From the NCBI GenBank assembly GCA_002364755.1, contig DEZI01000028.1:12631-76630 (forward strand): 64,000 nucleotides of DNA, written 5' to 3'. Every line of letters begins with the position of its first letter. The stretch's first letter is position 1. The notes beneath the pieces were generated by a model that saw only the letters and a program-made list of their open reading frames with translations, searched no databases and had not been told where the DNA came from. The DNA comes from Stenotrophomonas maltophilia (lineage in GTDB: Bacteria; Pseudomonadota; Gammaproteobacteria; Xanthomonadales; Xanthomonadaceae). The position numbers and the translations under genes are program-made. Below, piece by piece: positions 38,001 to 45,302 of the stretch.

Positions 38001-38242
38001 GTGGTCAGGCCGGGAATGCCGGCCAGCGCGGTTTCCAGCGGGTAGGTCACCTGCCGTTCGATCTGTTCCGGCGTCAGCGCCGGGGCCACCGTGTTGATCT
38101 GCACCTGGCGGTTGGTGATGTCCGGCACCGCGTCGATCGGCAGCTTGCCCAGCTGCAGCAGGCCGACCGCCGCCAGCAGCGCGGCGGCGATCACCACCAG
38201 CCAGCGGCGGCGGACCGCGGTTTCAATGATCAGCTTGAACAT
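35045..38242 (-). CDS. Heavy-metal efflux RND permease (CzcA/CusA-type)
   Basis: This 1065-aa inner-membrane pump is the energised part of a tripartite exporter. It has the RND N-terminus (VRRRWLVVIAAALLAAVG), the HME-specific segment DITNRQVQINT, and the transmembrane proton-relay motif DFGILVDGAVIVIE. The DPMPANISD stretch in the pore domain is typical of CzcA-like, divalent-metal pumps rather than multidrug AcrB. Which metal it exports (Zn, Co, Cd or Ni) cannot be decided from sequence. It is last in the operon, 10 bp after the adaptor. Confidence 0.92.
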   Translation of the reverse strand: MFKLIIETAVRRRWLVVIAAALLAAVGLLQLGKLPIDAVPDITNRQVQINTVAPALTPEQIERQVTYPLETALAGIPGLTTTRSLSRNGFSQVTAIFTDATDIYFARQQVAERMREAADDLPDGASPLLSPITTGLGEVLMWTVDFTAFDPVQLAEPGAAGWQAGEVYRTPEGILLATPEERATYLRTVQDWIIAPQMRSSPGLAGVDTVGGYVKEYGVHPDSARLAAHGLGLADLVTALQRSNVQAGAGFVQRAGEGLVVRADGLALTTDDLAHAPVATRNGVVVRVADVAEVALSRAPRLGAASRNGHEAVLGTALMIAGGNSRTVAQAAAERLQQVNASLPPSIVAVPVLDRSELVNATIRTVAKNLSEGALLVVVVLFLLLGNLRAAAITALVIPLSFLFAVIGMSRFGISGNLMSLGALDFGILVDGAVIVIESTLLMLGQRRAELGRALTAMERLRVAADSAMKMARPAAFGQLIILLVFAPILTLEGVEGKTFHPMAATFMLALIGAFIFSFTFVPAMAALLVREPTVRDGDAHAGDGGHETKLIRVLRARIEPVVRRAVAHPRTMLAVAVMMVVVGIGSFSLLGREFMPTLDEGNVAMQALRVPSTSLEQSLAMQLALEKALAEQPEVEAVFSRTGTAEAAIDPMPANISDSVIVLKPRAQWPDPKLDKEALVQRFEQLAGQQLGNSFEFSQPIELRFNELISGVRTDLAVMVYGDDFAALQKVAEQVALKLRAVDGAADVRVEQISGLPTLNVRIDHVAAAQQGLTAADVSDAVSTGIGGTAAGRIFEGDRRFDVVVRLDDAARNDPDQLASLPIATPAGQVVPLSSLARISVSEGPNQISRSDGSRRVVVQANVRGRDLGGFVSEAQAAVVDVALPAGAYLRWGGQFENLQRAEKRLATVVPVVFLLIGGLLFMALRSGREALLVFSCVPLALVGGILALLLRGMPFSVSAAVGFIAVSGVATLNGLVMMQAIRERLEGGDLPMQAAIKGAASRIRAVLTTALVAIVGFIPMAIASGAGAEVQKPLATVVIGGLITATLLTLLVLPTFAGRLVKH

Positions 38243-38252
38243 GGTCGCCTCC

Positions 38253-39422
38253 TCAGTGGCCGTGCTCGGCTTCGCCCTTGGCCAGTTCGGCCTTGAGCAG
38301 GAAGGCGTTGGCGCCGACGATGCGTTCGCTGCCGGTCAGCCCACCGAGGATCTCGATGCGGTCACCGGCACGGCGGCCGGCCAGCACCGGCTGCGCCTTG
38401 AAGCCACCGTCGACCGCGACGAACACCGCGCTGCGGCCATCGACGTTCTGCACCGCATCGGCGGGTACGCTGAGCGCGTCACCCTGGGCCTCGGTGACCA
38501 CCACGGCCGACACCGGTGAACCGGCCGGCGGCAGCGCGGCGTCCACCGGCATGGCACGGATCACCGCCACGCCGCTCTGCTGGCGCACATCCGCGGCCGA
38601 CCCGATGACGGTGGCGCTGAAGCTGCCGCCCGGCACGCTCACTTCCAGCCTCATGCCCGGCGTGACCTGTGCGGCCAGTGCCGGTGGCGCGGTGAACACC
38701 AGTTCGTTCATCGCCGGATCGGCGACCTCGGCCACCACGCTGCCGGCAGCGACCACGCTGCCCGGCGTGACCTGCACGTTGCCGACGATGCCGGCCACCG
38801 GGCTGGTGATGCGGACGCGGCCGCTGGCATCGGGTGCGCCATTGGCGGCGGCCTGTGCCTGTGCCGCCGCCGCCTGCGCCTGCGCAGCCATGGCACGTGC
38901 ATGCGAGGTTTCCAGCTCCTGACGCGCGACCACGCCCTGTTCCACCAGCGCCCTGTCACGACCGTGGGCCAGTCGCGCGGCCTTGGCTTCGGCAGCGGCG
39001 GCCAATGCATTGGCGCGGAACACCGCCGCCTCACCGCTGCGCACGATGGCCAGTGTCTGGTCCTGCTTCACGGCCGTGCCCGGTGCCACCAGCACGCGTT
39101 CGACGCGGCCGGTCACGCTGGACGCCACCGACGCGCGCGCGCCGATCGAGGGTTCCACACGGCCAGACAGGCGCGTGGAGCCGCCACCGCCTCGACCGAC
39201 GGCGACCACTTCGATGGACGACGCCTTGATCTGTTCCGGCGTCAGCGCGACCACGCCTTCATCGGCCTCGGGCGCGTTGCCTGTGGTGTTCTCAGCGCTC
39301 CCCGGTGCATTGCCGTGGCCATCGTCGGCAGCGGCGGTTGGGGTCTGTGCAGTGCCAGTGCAGCCGACCAGCAGTGCGCCCAACAGTGCAGCGGTCATCA
39401 ACGAAACAGTACGGGAGAACAT
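38253..39422 (-). CDS. RND efflux periplasmic adaptor (CzcB-like membrane-fusion protein)
   Basis: The 389-aa product begins with a signal and a lipobox-like LLVGCTG, so it is probably a lipoprotein. An HlyD-type lipoyl half-motif (RVEPSIGARASVASSVTGRV), a long alpha-hairpin rich in Ala and Gln (AAQAQAAAAQAQAAANG) and a second lipoyl half (ITSPVAGIVGNVQ) follow. It links the RND pump to the outer-membrane channel. Its ATG overlaps the stop of the upstream TolC gene (TGATG). Confidence 0.9.
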   Translation of the reverse strand: MFSRTVSLMTAALLGALLVGCTGTAQTPTAAADDGHGNAPGSAENTTGNAPEADEGVVALTPEQIKASSIEVVAVGRGGGGSTRLSGRVEPSIGARASVASSVTGRVERVLVAPGTAVKQDQTLAIVRSGEAAVFRANALAAAAEAKAARLAHGRDRALVEQGVVARQELETSHARAMAAQAQAAAAQAQAAANGAPDASGRVRITSPVAGIVGNVQVTPGSVVAAGSVVAEVADPAMNELVFTAPPALAAQVTPGMRLEVSVPGGSFSATVIGSAADVRQQSGVAVIRAMPVDAALPPAGSPVSAVVVTEAQGDALSVPADAVQNVDGRSAVFVAVDGGFKAQPVLAGRRAGDRIEILGGLTGSERIVGANAFLLKAELAKGEAEHGH

Positions 39423-40675
39423 CAGCGAACCTCCACAAACGGGGCGCGCCCTTCCAGGCGGGCAAGATCGATTTCCGCGCCGACGCGCGACAGGCGCGCA
39501 TCCACGGCGCTGCTGCGTGCGGCGATGAGGGCACTGCGTGTGCTGCGCAGTTCCAGCTGCGAGATGCGTCCGGCGTCGAAGCCGATGCGGGCCAGCCGGT
39601 AGGCTTCCTCGGCGGCCACGACGGTGTCATCGGCGGCGCGCATGCGGCTGCCGGCAGCCTTCAGCCCGGCCACCGCCGCGAGGCGTTCGGCTTCGCTGTC
39701 GCGGCGCTGCTGGTCCAGCCGCGCTTCGGCCGCACGCTGGTCGGCACTGGCCGCGCGGATGCCGCCGCGGTTGCGGTCGAACAAGGGGATCGAAAGGCTC
39801 ACGCCCAGCGTATAGGCCTGTTCGCGGTCCTCGCGGAAGCGTGTCTGCGCGGCGGTCACGCTGAGTTCGGGCAGGGCACGCCTGCGCTCTACGTCGACCA
39901 GACGGGTGCTGGCCTGAGCCTCGGCTTCGGCGATTCGCACCGCCAGCGCGGCATCACCGGCACCCCGTGGCAGCGGCGGCGTGCGATCCAGCAGGCTGTT
40001 GTCGATGGACTGCACCGGCGTATCCAGCAGGGCCGCACTGGTCAGCCGCGCCAATGCCGCATCGCGGAAGGCCTGCGCTTCCTCCAGCGCGGCGCTGGCA
40101 TTGGCCACTTCGCTGCGCGCCTGCACCGCGCGCAGTTGTGGTTCGCGGCCCTGCTGGACCAGGGCGTCGACCGCCGCGGCATCGTCGCGGGTCAGCGCCA
40201 GCGCTTCCCCGGCCAGGACGTAACGACGCAGCGCGCTCTCGGCCTGCGCGTAGAACGCCGCCAGCTGGCTGGCTACATCACTGCGGCTCTGCGTTCCACG
40301 CAGCGTGGCAGCCTGTGCTTCGGCGCGGGCAGCACGTACGCGTGCACCACGCTGGCCCCAGATTTCCAGCGGCTGGGACAGGGTGAGCACGCTGTCGGCG
40401 CGGCCCATGCCGCCATAGCTGCCGGTACCCCAGGCGTTTTCGGTGGCGTAGGAGAGGGATGGGTTGGGCAGGGCGCGTGCCTGCTCGGCGCGTGCTTCGG
40501 CAGCGTCGGCCAGGGCCGCGCCAACGCGGGCGCCGGGCAGCTGGTCCAGGCGTTCAAGCAGGGTGTCATAGGAAGGGGCGGCTTGCGCCATCGCCTGCAG
40601 TGCCGGGGCGAGGCCCAGCAACGCAGCAATGACCCGCCCGGCCGCACGCAGCGACCGAGGTGTCGAGTTCGACAT
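39422..40675 (-). CDS. TolC-family outer-membrane channel of the metal efflux system (CzcC-like)
   Basis: The 417-aa product has a signal peptide ending MAQA and the paired coiled-coil repeats of OEP/TolC proteins, for example NPSLSYATENAWG and RGGIRAASADQRAAEARLDQ in the first and second halves. It forms the exit duct. First of the three core efflux genes, it follows a small histidine-rich protein by 56 bp. Confidence 0.9.
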   Translation of the reverse strand: MSNSTPRSLRAAGRVIAALLGLAPALQAMAQAAPSYDTLLERLDQLPGARVGAALADAAEARAEQARALPNPSLSYATENAWGTGSYGGMGRADSVLTLSQPLEIWGQRGARVRAARAEAQAATLRGTQSRSDVASQLAAFYAQAESALRRYVLAGEALALTRDDAAAVDALVQQGREPQLRAVQARSEVANASAALEEAQAFRDAALARLTSAALLDTPVQSIDNSLLDRTPPLPRGAGDAALAVRIAEAEAQASTRLVDVERRRALPELSVTAAQTRFREDREQAYTLGVSLSIPLFDRNRGGIRAASADQRAAEARLDQQRRDSEAERLAAVAGLKAAGSRMRAADDTVVAAEEAYRLARIGFDAGRISQLELRSTRSALIAARSSAVDARLSRVGAEIDLARLEGRAPFVEVR

Positions 40676-40731
40676 GAAGGATGTCCGGTTGTGAGTGAAA
40701 CGGAGGCCCGCGATCGCGGGACGCGCTCAAC

Positions 40732-41070
40732 TCACGCCCGGGGAGGACGCTTCAGTTCATCCTGCGCGACGGCATAGGTCGCGCTGTCACCGTCGGCCAT
40801 CCAGCGTGCCGGCAGCGGCGCGCCGAAGGCGGCAACGGTGCCGGCCGGCAGGCTCAGGTTGGAATGGTGGCAGTGGTTATGGCTGCAGGCACCGGTATGC
40901 GTGCCGTCACTGTCGCCGTCTGCGTCGTCGGCCGCGGCTTCAACATGGGCCGCGACCGTGTCATGCGGCTCGACCGTGCAAGCCAGCACGTCGGCCACCG
41001 GCACGACCACGAATGCCGCCATCAGCAGCATCAGCAGGGTCGAACGGAGGTGGCGGGCAATCCAGCGCAT
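40732..41070 (-). CDS. Small exported histidine/cysteine-rich protein at the head of the efflux operon
   Basis: No named family is recognised with certainty. The 112-aa product has a basic N-terminus and signal sequence ending VLACTVEP, an acidic stretch (EAAADDADGDSDG) and the cluster CSHNHCHHSN, a likely metal ligand set. Small proteins of this kind often precede czc and cus genes and may buffer or sense periplasmic metal; that role is inferred from context. Confidence 0.7.
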   Translation of the reverse strand: MRWIARHLRSTLLMLLMAAFVVVPVADVLACTVEPHDTVAAHVEAAADDADGDSDGTHTGACSHNHCHHSNLSLPAGTVAAFGAPLPARWMADGDSATYAVAQDELKRPPRA

Positions 41071-41132
41071 GCAGGGCAGGCTAGCAAGCAGTTTCCGGTG
41101 GATACAATATCAATGGCCGGGTCGGACTCCCC

Positions 41133-41195
41133 TGTAGAGCCGAGCCCATGCTCGGCTGGTTTTCTGTCATGAGCCGAGCATGGGCTCGGCTCTAC
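41133..41195. repeat. Inverted pair of GTAG REPs, GAGCCGAGC subtype
   Basis: GTAGAGCCGAGCCCATGCTC faces AGCCGAGCATGGGCTCGGCT + CTAC, 10 bp before the ridA-like stop codon. It is the same subtype as the large array. Confidence 0.85.
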
Positions 41196-41204
41196 AGCAC
41201 GACG

Positions 41205-41594
41205 TCAGGGCAGCTTCGCGATCACCTTGATCTCGAACTGGAACCCATACAGCCAGGTCACGCCGATACCCGTCAGCGTCGGGTGCGGCGCTTCGCCCCA
41301 GTACTCGGGCACGATGGCCCAGGCCTTCCCGAAGTTCGTTTCCGGGTCGACCATGAACACGGTCACGTCGATCACGTCATCAAACGTGCAGCCGGCGGCG
41401 GCCAGCACGGCGTTGAGATTCTCGAAGGCGCGGCGCACCTGGGTTTCGAAGTCCGGCTCGGGCGAGCCATCCTCGCAGCTGCCGACCTGGCCGGAGACGA
41501 ACAGGAAGCCATTGGAACGGATGGCGGGCGAGTAGCGGTTGCGCTCGTACAGGGCCTGTCGGCCGGCGGGAAAAACGACATCACGAGGGGTCAT
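41205..41594 (-). CDS. RidA/YjgF-family protein, probably without the deaminase arginine
   Basis: The 129-aa product from ATG 41594 has the YjgF fold sequence (SPAIRSNGFLFVSGQVG, then RRAFENLNAVLAAAG and DVIDVTVFMVD). Classical RidA deaminates reactive enamines with an Arg in the PARSCVEV segment. The matching segment here reads PTLTGIGV, with Leu in place of Arg, so it is likely a Rid subgroup member without that activity. It is divergent from a LysR gene that may control it. Confidence 0.88.
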   Translation of the reverse strand: MTPRDVVFPAGRQALYERNRYSPAIRSNGFLFVSGQVGSCEDGSPEPDFETQVRRAFENLNAVLAAAGCTFDDVIDVTVFMVDPETNFGKAWAIVPEYWGEAPHPTLTGIGVTWLYGFQFEIKVIAKLP

Positions 41595-41671
41595 TGGGGA
41601 GGCTCCAGAAGCAAGGTCTCCATGCTGCTCTCTGATTCTGTCTGGATAAACCGCGATGATCGGCCTAGATT

Positions 41672-41692
41672 GATTGGCAATCCCAAACAATC
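41672..41692. promoter_or_regulatory. Candidate LysR-type operator
   Basis: GATTGGCAATC is an 11-bp palindrome, and GATTG is also met by CAATC 11 bases further on (41688-41692). It lies in the 109-bp divergent gap, 12-32 bp before the lysR ATG, where autoregulatory sites are usual. Confidence 0.4.
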
Positions 41693-41703
41693 ACGGCCCA
41701 CCC

Positions 41704-42597
41704 ATGGACCGTTTCGAGGCGATGCGCGCCTTCGCCCGCGTGGTGGAAACCGGCAGCTTCACCCGCGCCGCGCAGACCCTGCAGGTCAGCCGCACTACGG
41801 TTACCCAGCTGGTGCAGCAGCTGGAAGCGCACCTGCGGCTGCGACTGCTCAACCGCACCACGCGGCGGGTCAGCGTCACCGCCGATGGCGCGGCCTACTA
41901 CCCGCGCATCGCGCGCCTGCTTGCCGAGCTGGAAGAGGTGGAGGGCGGCCTCGGCGACGCCGCCAGCCAGCCACGCGGGCGACTGCGCATCGACGTGCCC
42001 GGTCCGTATGCCCGGCTGCGGCTGGTGCCGGCCCTGCCGGATTTCCACGCGCGCTATCCGGACATCCAGCTGGACATCGGCGTCAGCGACCGCGAGGTCG
42101 ATGTCATCGCCGACAACGTGGACTGCGTGATCCGCGGCGGTGCACCCGCCGATCCGGCGCTGGTGGCGCGGCCGCTGGCCAGCCTGTCGATCGGCTTCCA
42201 CGCCAGCCCCGCTTACCTGCAGCGCTTCGGCGTGCCCGCGCACCCGAGCGCACTGGCAGGGCCGGACCATCACATGGTCGGCTTCCTCAGCCCGCGCACC
42301 GGCCGTGCACGTGTGTTCATCGTCCAGCGCGGTGATGAGCGCATCGAGGTGCAGGGCCGCCATGCCGTGGGCTTCGATGATGGCAACGCCTACCTGGCCG
42401 CCGGCGTGGCGGGCCTGGGCGTGGTCGCGCTGCCCAGCTACATGGCCGAACCGCATGTGGCCAGCGGCGGACTGCGGCCTGTACTGCAGGACTGGCAGCT
42501 GCCGCCGATGCCGATGCACGTGATGTTTCCGCCGAACCGGCACATGAGCCAGCGCCTGCGGGTGTTCATTGACTGGGCGGTGGAGGTGCTGGGGTGA
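41704..42597 (+). CDS. LysR-family transcriptional regulator
   Basis: The 297-aa product has the N-terminal winged helix (MDRFEAMRAFARVVETGSFT, then VSRTTVTQLVQQLE) and a C-terminal substrate-binding domain. The AALQVSRTTV-like start and the GRLRIDVP segment place it with the CrgA/PA3398-like group. ATG 41704 is chosen over 41674, which adds a non-homologous lead. It is divergent from the RidA-like gene. Confidence 0.9.
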   Translation: MDRFEAMRAFARVVETGSFTRAAQTLQVSRTTVTQLVQQLEAHLRLRLLNRTTRRVSVTADGAAYYPRIARLLAELEEVEGGLGDAASQPRGRLRIDVPGPYARLRLVPALPDFHARYPDIQLDIGVSDREVDVIADNVDCVIRGGAPADPALVARPLASLSIGFHASPAYLQRFGVPAHPSALAGPDHHMVGFLSPRTGRARVFIVQRGDERIEVQGRHAVGFDDGNAYLAAGVAGLGVVALPSYMAEPHVASGGLRPVLQDWQLPPMPMHVMFPPNRHMSQRLRVFIDWAVEVLG

Positions 42598-42652
42598 CAC
42601 GCGCCGGGCATGCGAAAATCATCACTGCACGCACCAGGAAGCCGCCACACGC

Positions 42653-43162
42653 ATGAGCCGCATCGTCGCACTGGATACCGAAACCACCGGCATTTCCCAC
42701 CGCATGGGCCATCGGATCATCGAGATCGGCGCGGTGGAACTGATCGATGGCCAGCTCACCGGCCGCCAGTTCCACACCTATCTGCAGCCGCAGCGCTCGG
42801 TGGACTGGGGCGCGCAGCGCGTGCACGGCATCAGCGATGCAATGCTGGTCGGCAAGCCGCTGTTTTCCAGCAAGGCCACCGAGCTGCTGGACTTCCTGCG
42901 TGGCAGCGAGATGGTCGCGCACAACGCCACCTTCGATGTGGGCTTCCTCGACAACGAGCTGCGTCTGGCCGGCATGCCCGGCAGTCTGGCCCAATACTGC
43001 CGCATTACCTGCAGCCTGAAGCTCGCGCGCGGGCGTTGGCCCGGCCAGGGCAACAAGCTGGACGATGTGCTGCAGCGCCTGCGCATTCCCGGTAATCGCG
43101 GCCTGCACGGCGCGTTGAAGGATGCGCATCTGCTGGCGCAGGTGATTCCGCACCTGCGTTGA
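42653..43162 (+). CDS. DnaQ-like 3'-5' exonuclease (short epsilon homologue)
   Basis: The 169-aa product has all three DEDDh motifs: LDTETTG, HNATFDVGFLD and HGALKDAHLLAQ. The sequence follows DnaQ closely (IIEIGAVELIDGQLTGRQFH). It stops after the exonuclease domain and lacks the C-terminal tail (about 60 residues) with which E. coli epsilon binds the alpha polymerase subunit. Either it is a stand-alone paralogue or the tail is dispensable; the usual rnhA neighbour of dnaQ is absent. Confidence 0.87.
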   Translation: MSRIVALDTETTGISHRMGHRIIEIGAVELIDGQLTGRQFHTYLQPQRSVDWGAQRVHGISDAMLVGKPLFSSKATELLDFLRGSEMVAHNATFDVGFLDNELRLAGMPGSLAQYCRITCSLKLARGRWPGQGNKLDDVLQRLRIPGNRGLHGALKDAHLLAQVIPHLR

Positions 43163-43178
43163 TGCAGCGTGGGGCGGT

Positions 43179-43215
43179 GGGTCAGAGCCCTTTTCTGCGA
43201 AAAGGGATCCGACCC
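43179..43215. repeat. GGGTCRGAGCCC palindrome (copy 2), overlapping a stop codon
   Basis: GGGTCAGAGCCCTTTTC pairs with GAAAAGGGATCCGACCC around a TGC loop. The bottom strand reads into the glycosyltransferase, supplying its final residues and TGA stop at 43182-43184. Confidence 0.85.
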
Positions 43216-44429
43216 CATTGCTCGATCATCGCCACGCCCGTGGCCACGCCATCCTCGCTCGCCATTGCCGCGCCCAGTGCAGCGGCACGCGCACGTGTAG
43301 CGCTGTCCTCGGCGAACGCAATCGCCGCCGCCAGCGTGGCCGCATCCAACCGCCCCGGTGACAGCGGCGCCGGCGCCACACCCAGCGTCTGCAGGCGCCG
43401 TGCCCAGAAGAACTGATCGGCAGCGAACGGCATCACCAGCGAAGGAATACCAGCGCGGCAGGCCGAATGCGTGGTGCCGCTGCCGCCATGGTGGATGGCC
43501 AGCGCGCAGCGTGGGAACAGTGTTTCATGCGGTGTCGGGCCGAGCACGAACACGTTCGCTGGCATAGCACTTGAAGGCAGTCCGGCCCAGCCCGGGAACA
43601 GCAGCACGCGGCGCGGCGCCAGCGCCTGCAGCAGGGCCGGCAGCACGCGTTCGCGGTCGAAGCCGGTCATGCTGCCGAAACCGAGATAGACCGGCGCGGC
43701 CCCGGCATCGAGGAAGGCCTGCAGGTCGGCGGGCGGCGACCAGGGTTGTTCCGGCATCCGCCATTGCCCGCACACCACATGGTCGGCCGGCCAGTCGGCA
43801 GGCGGCGGCAGCAGCTGCGGGGAAATGCCGTACAGCATCGGCAGGCCGGCCCACAGCGTGCGGCGCGGCGGTTGCCCGAGCGCGGCGCGCGCGGCGTTGA
43901 TCGGCCTGCGGAAGGTGCGCCACACCGCCTGATTGACCAAGCCGTAGCTGGCCCGGCGCAACACGCTTGGTAGCAGCTCGCCCGGCAGCGGCATCGACGA
44001 CAGGAAGGGCGAAGCGAAGGCGCGCGTCGGCGTCAGCGGAATCATGCCGGTGCCGATGGCCGGCAGACGGCGGTGCTCGGCTACGCTCAGGCCGACCAGC
44101 GCGGCCAGCCCACCGGTCAAAATGGCATCGCAGCCAGCGGCGGCCGCATCGGCCTGCACCATCCAGGCCGGCACGTGGCGACCGGCCATCCGCGCCAGGC
44201 CGCGCGAGGCGGCGGCCAGGTTGTTGCCGCGCGCCACCAGGGCCACCACTTCGTCGTGGATGTCGCCTTCCAGCGCCGCGTGCGGCACCGTCAGCTCGCG
44301 CGCGCTGCCCAGCGTGCCCTGTTCGGCCAGCAGCATCACGTCGTGGCCGGCCTGGCGCAGGCCATGGCACAGCATCACCAGTGGCCGGGTGTCGCCTTCG
44401 GTGCCATAGGTCAGGGCCAGCAGTCGCAT
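43182..44429 (-). CDS. GT1 glycosyltransferase, macrolide/UGT type (GT-B)
   Basis: The 415-aa product from ATG 44429 begins MRLLALTYGTEGDTRP, the acceptor-site start of the family. It has the donor-binding region FVLGPTPHETLFPRCALAIH followed by HGGSGTTHSACRAGIPSLVMPF, the PSPG-like HHGGSGT motif. The acceptor and sugar are unknown. The last residues (WGRIPFRRKGL) are encoded by the repeat at 43179-43215, so the original C-terminus has probably been replaced. Confidence 0.85.
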   Translation of the reverse strand: MRLLALTYGTEGDTRPLVMLCHGLRQAGHDVMLLAEQGTLGSARELTVPHAALEGDIHDEVVALVARGNNLAAASRGLARMAGRHVPAWMVQADAAAAGCDAILTGGLAALVGLSVAEHRRLPAIGTGMIPLTPTRAFASPFLSSMPLPGELLPSVLRRASYGLVNQAVWRTFRRPINAARAALGQPPRRTLWAGLPMLYGISPQLLPPPADWPADHVVCGQWRMPEQPWSPPADLQAFLDAGAAPVYLGFGSMTGFDRERVLPALLQALAPRRVLLFPGWAGLPSSAMPANVFVLGPTPHETLFPRCALAIHHGGSGTTHSACRAGIPSLVMPFAADQFFWARRLQTLGVAPAPLSPGRLDAATLAAAIAFAEDSATRARAAALGAAMASEDGVATGVAMIEQWGRIPFRRKGL

Positions 44430-44514
44430 CAGGGGCTTCACGGGTGGGGCGGTCAGTATGGGCAGCCCGGTCATGAACACGATGTGCCCCATTCAGTCCG
44501 CGCCTGTGGGTAAC

Positions 44515-44543
44515 TTGCGCAAGTGCTTGAGTCCGTGCATAAT
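44515..44543 (+). promoter_or_regulatory. Sigma-70 promoter of rpmB-rpmG
   Basis: TTGCGC (44515-44520) and CATAAT (44538-44543) are spaced by 17 bp, 167 bp before the rpmB ATG. The leader has a strong GC hairpin (GGGCGGC at ~44573 with GCCGCCC at ~44601), possibly a ribosomal-protein leader structure. Confidence 0.6.
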
Positions 44544-44710
44544 GCGCGGCTCGCTGTGTCCGGTTTTCTACCGGGCGGCGCCCCCGGGAGCACGTCCCCG
44601 GCCGCCCAACGCCAGCGTAACCCTTTGATTCTCTTGACGTATGGTGGGCAACCACCGAGGCCGCCGTCTCCCGGGCTACGGGCTGACACAACTTACTATC
44701 GAGGTGCGCA

Positions 44711-44947
44711 ATGTCCCGCGTATGCCAGGTTTCCGGCAAGCGAGTGCAGACGGGTAACAACGTCTCGCACGCCAACAACAAGACCCGTCGTCGTTTCCTT
44801 CCCAACCTGCATGAGCGTCGCTTCTGGGTTGCCAGCGAGAACCGTTGGGTGAAGCTTCGTGTTTCCGCGCATGCACTGCGCACCATCGACAAGAACGGTA
44901 TCGATTCCGTTCTGGCTGAGCTGCGTGCGCGCGGCGAAAAGGTCTGA
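44711..44947 (+). CDS. rpmB: 50S ribosomal protein L28
   Basis: The 78-aa basic protein is a standard L28 (MSRVCQVSGKRVQTGNNVSH, NNKTRRRFLPNLHERRFW). An SD GAGGTG precedes the ATG. It is followed 13 bp later by rpmG, the usual pair. Confidence 0.98.
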   Translation: MSRVCQVSGKRVQTGNNVSHANNKTRRRFLPNLHERRFWVASENRWVKLRVSAHALRTIDKNGIDSVLAELRARGEKV

Positions 44948-44960
44948 GGAGTAGACGATC

Positions 44961-45125
44961 ATGGCAGGCAAGCGCGATAAGGTCCGTATGATTTCGACCG
45001 CCGGTACCGGTCACTTCTACACGACCGACAAGAACAAGAAAAACACCCCGGGGAAGATGGAATTCTCCAAGTACGATCCGGTCGTGCGCAAGCACGTCCC
45101 GTACAAGGAAGGCAAGATCAAGTAA
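44961..45125 (+). CDS. rpmG: 50S ribosomal protein L33
   Basis: The 54-aa product (MAGKRDKVRMISTAGTGHFY...) is a full-length L33. It lacks the CXXC zinc pairs, so it is the zinc-independent form. SD GAGGAG lies 9 bp before ATG 44961. A strong terminator follows. Confidence 0.97.
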   Translation: MAGKRDKVRMISTAGTGHFYTTDKNKKNTPGKMEFSKYDPVVRKHVPYKEGKIK

Positions 45126-45151
45126 TCCGCAAGGATTGCTGGTCGCTTCCG

Positions 45152-45182
45152 AAAAAACCCGCCCTCGTGGCGGGTTTTTTTT
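45152..45182 (+). terminator. Rho-independent terminator of rpmB-rpmG
   Basis: AAAAAACCCGCC and GGCGGGTTTTTT flank a CTCGT loop and are followed by more T residues. It lies 27 bp after the rpmG stop. Confidence 0.95.
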
Positions 45183-45207
45183 GTGCCCGGTGTTCCTGCG
45201 GTGGGTG

Positions 45208-45235
45208 CCCGGTGGGTGCCGACCGTTGGTCGGCA
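45208..45235. repeat. REP-like palindrome, GCCGACC subtype
   Basis: GGTGCCGACCGTTGGTCGGC between the rpmG terminator and cls; same subtype as 19858-19916 but without a clear GTAG. Confidence 0.6.
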
Positions 45236-45302
45236 CGCTTTTGGTTGGCACGTCGCCGGAAGGCTGGGCAGAATGGCCCCCACACCTTCGACGGGCGACG
45301 CG

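Noticed and set aside
44573..44607. GC hairpin in the rpmB leader as a known ribosomal-protein autoregulatory site
   Set aside because: The stem is strong, but I do not recognise a defined motif, so it is mentioned only under the promoter.
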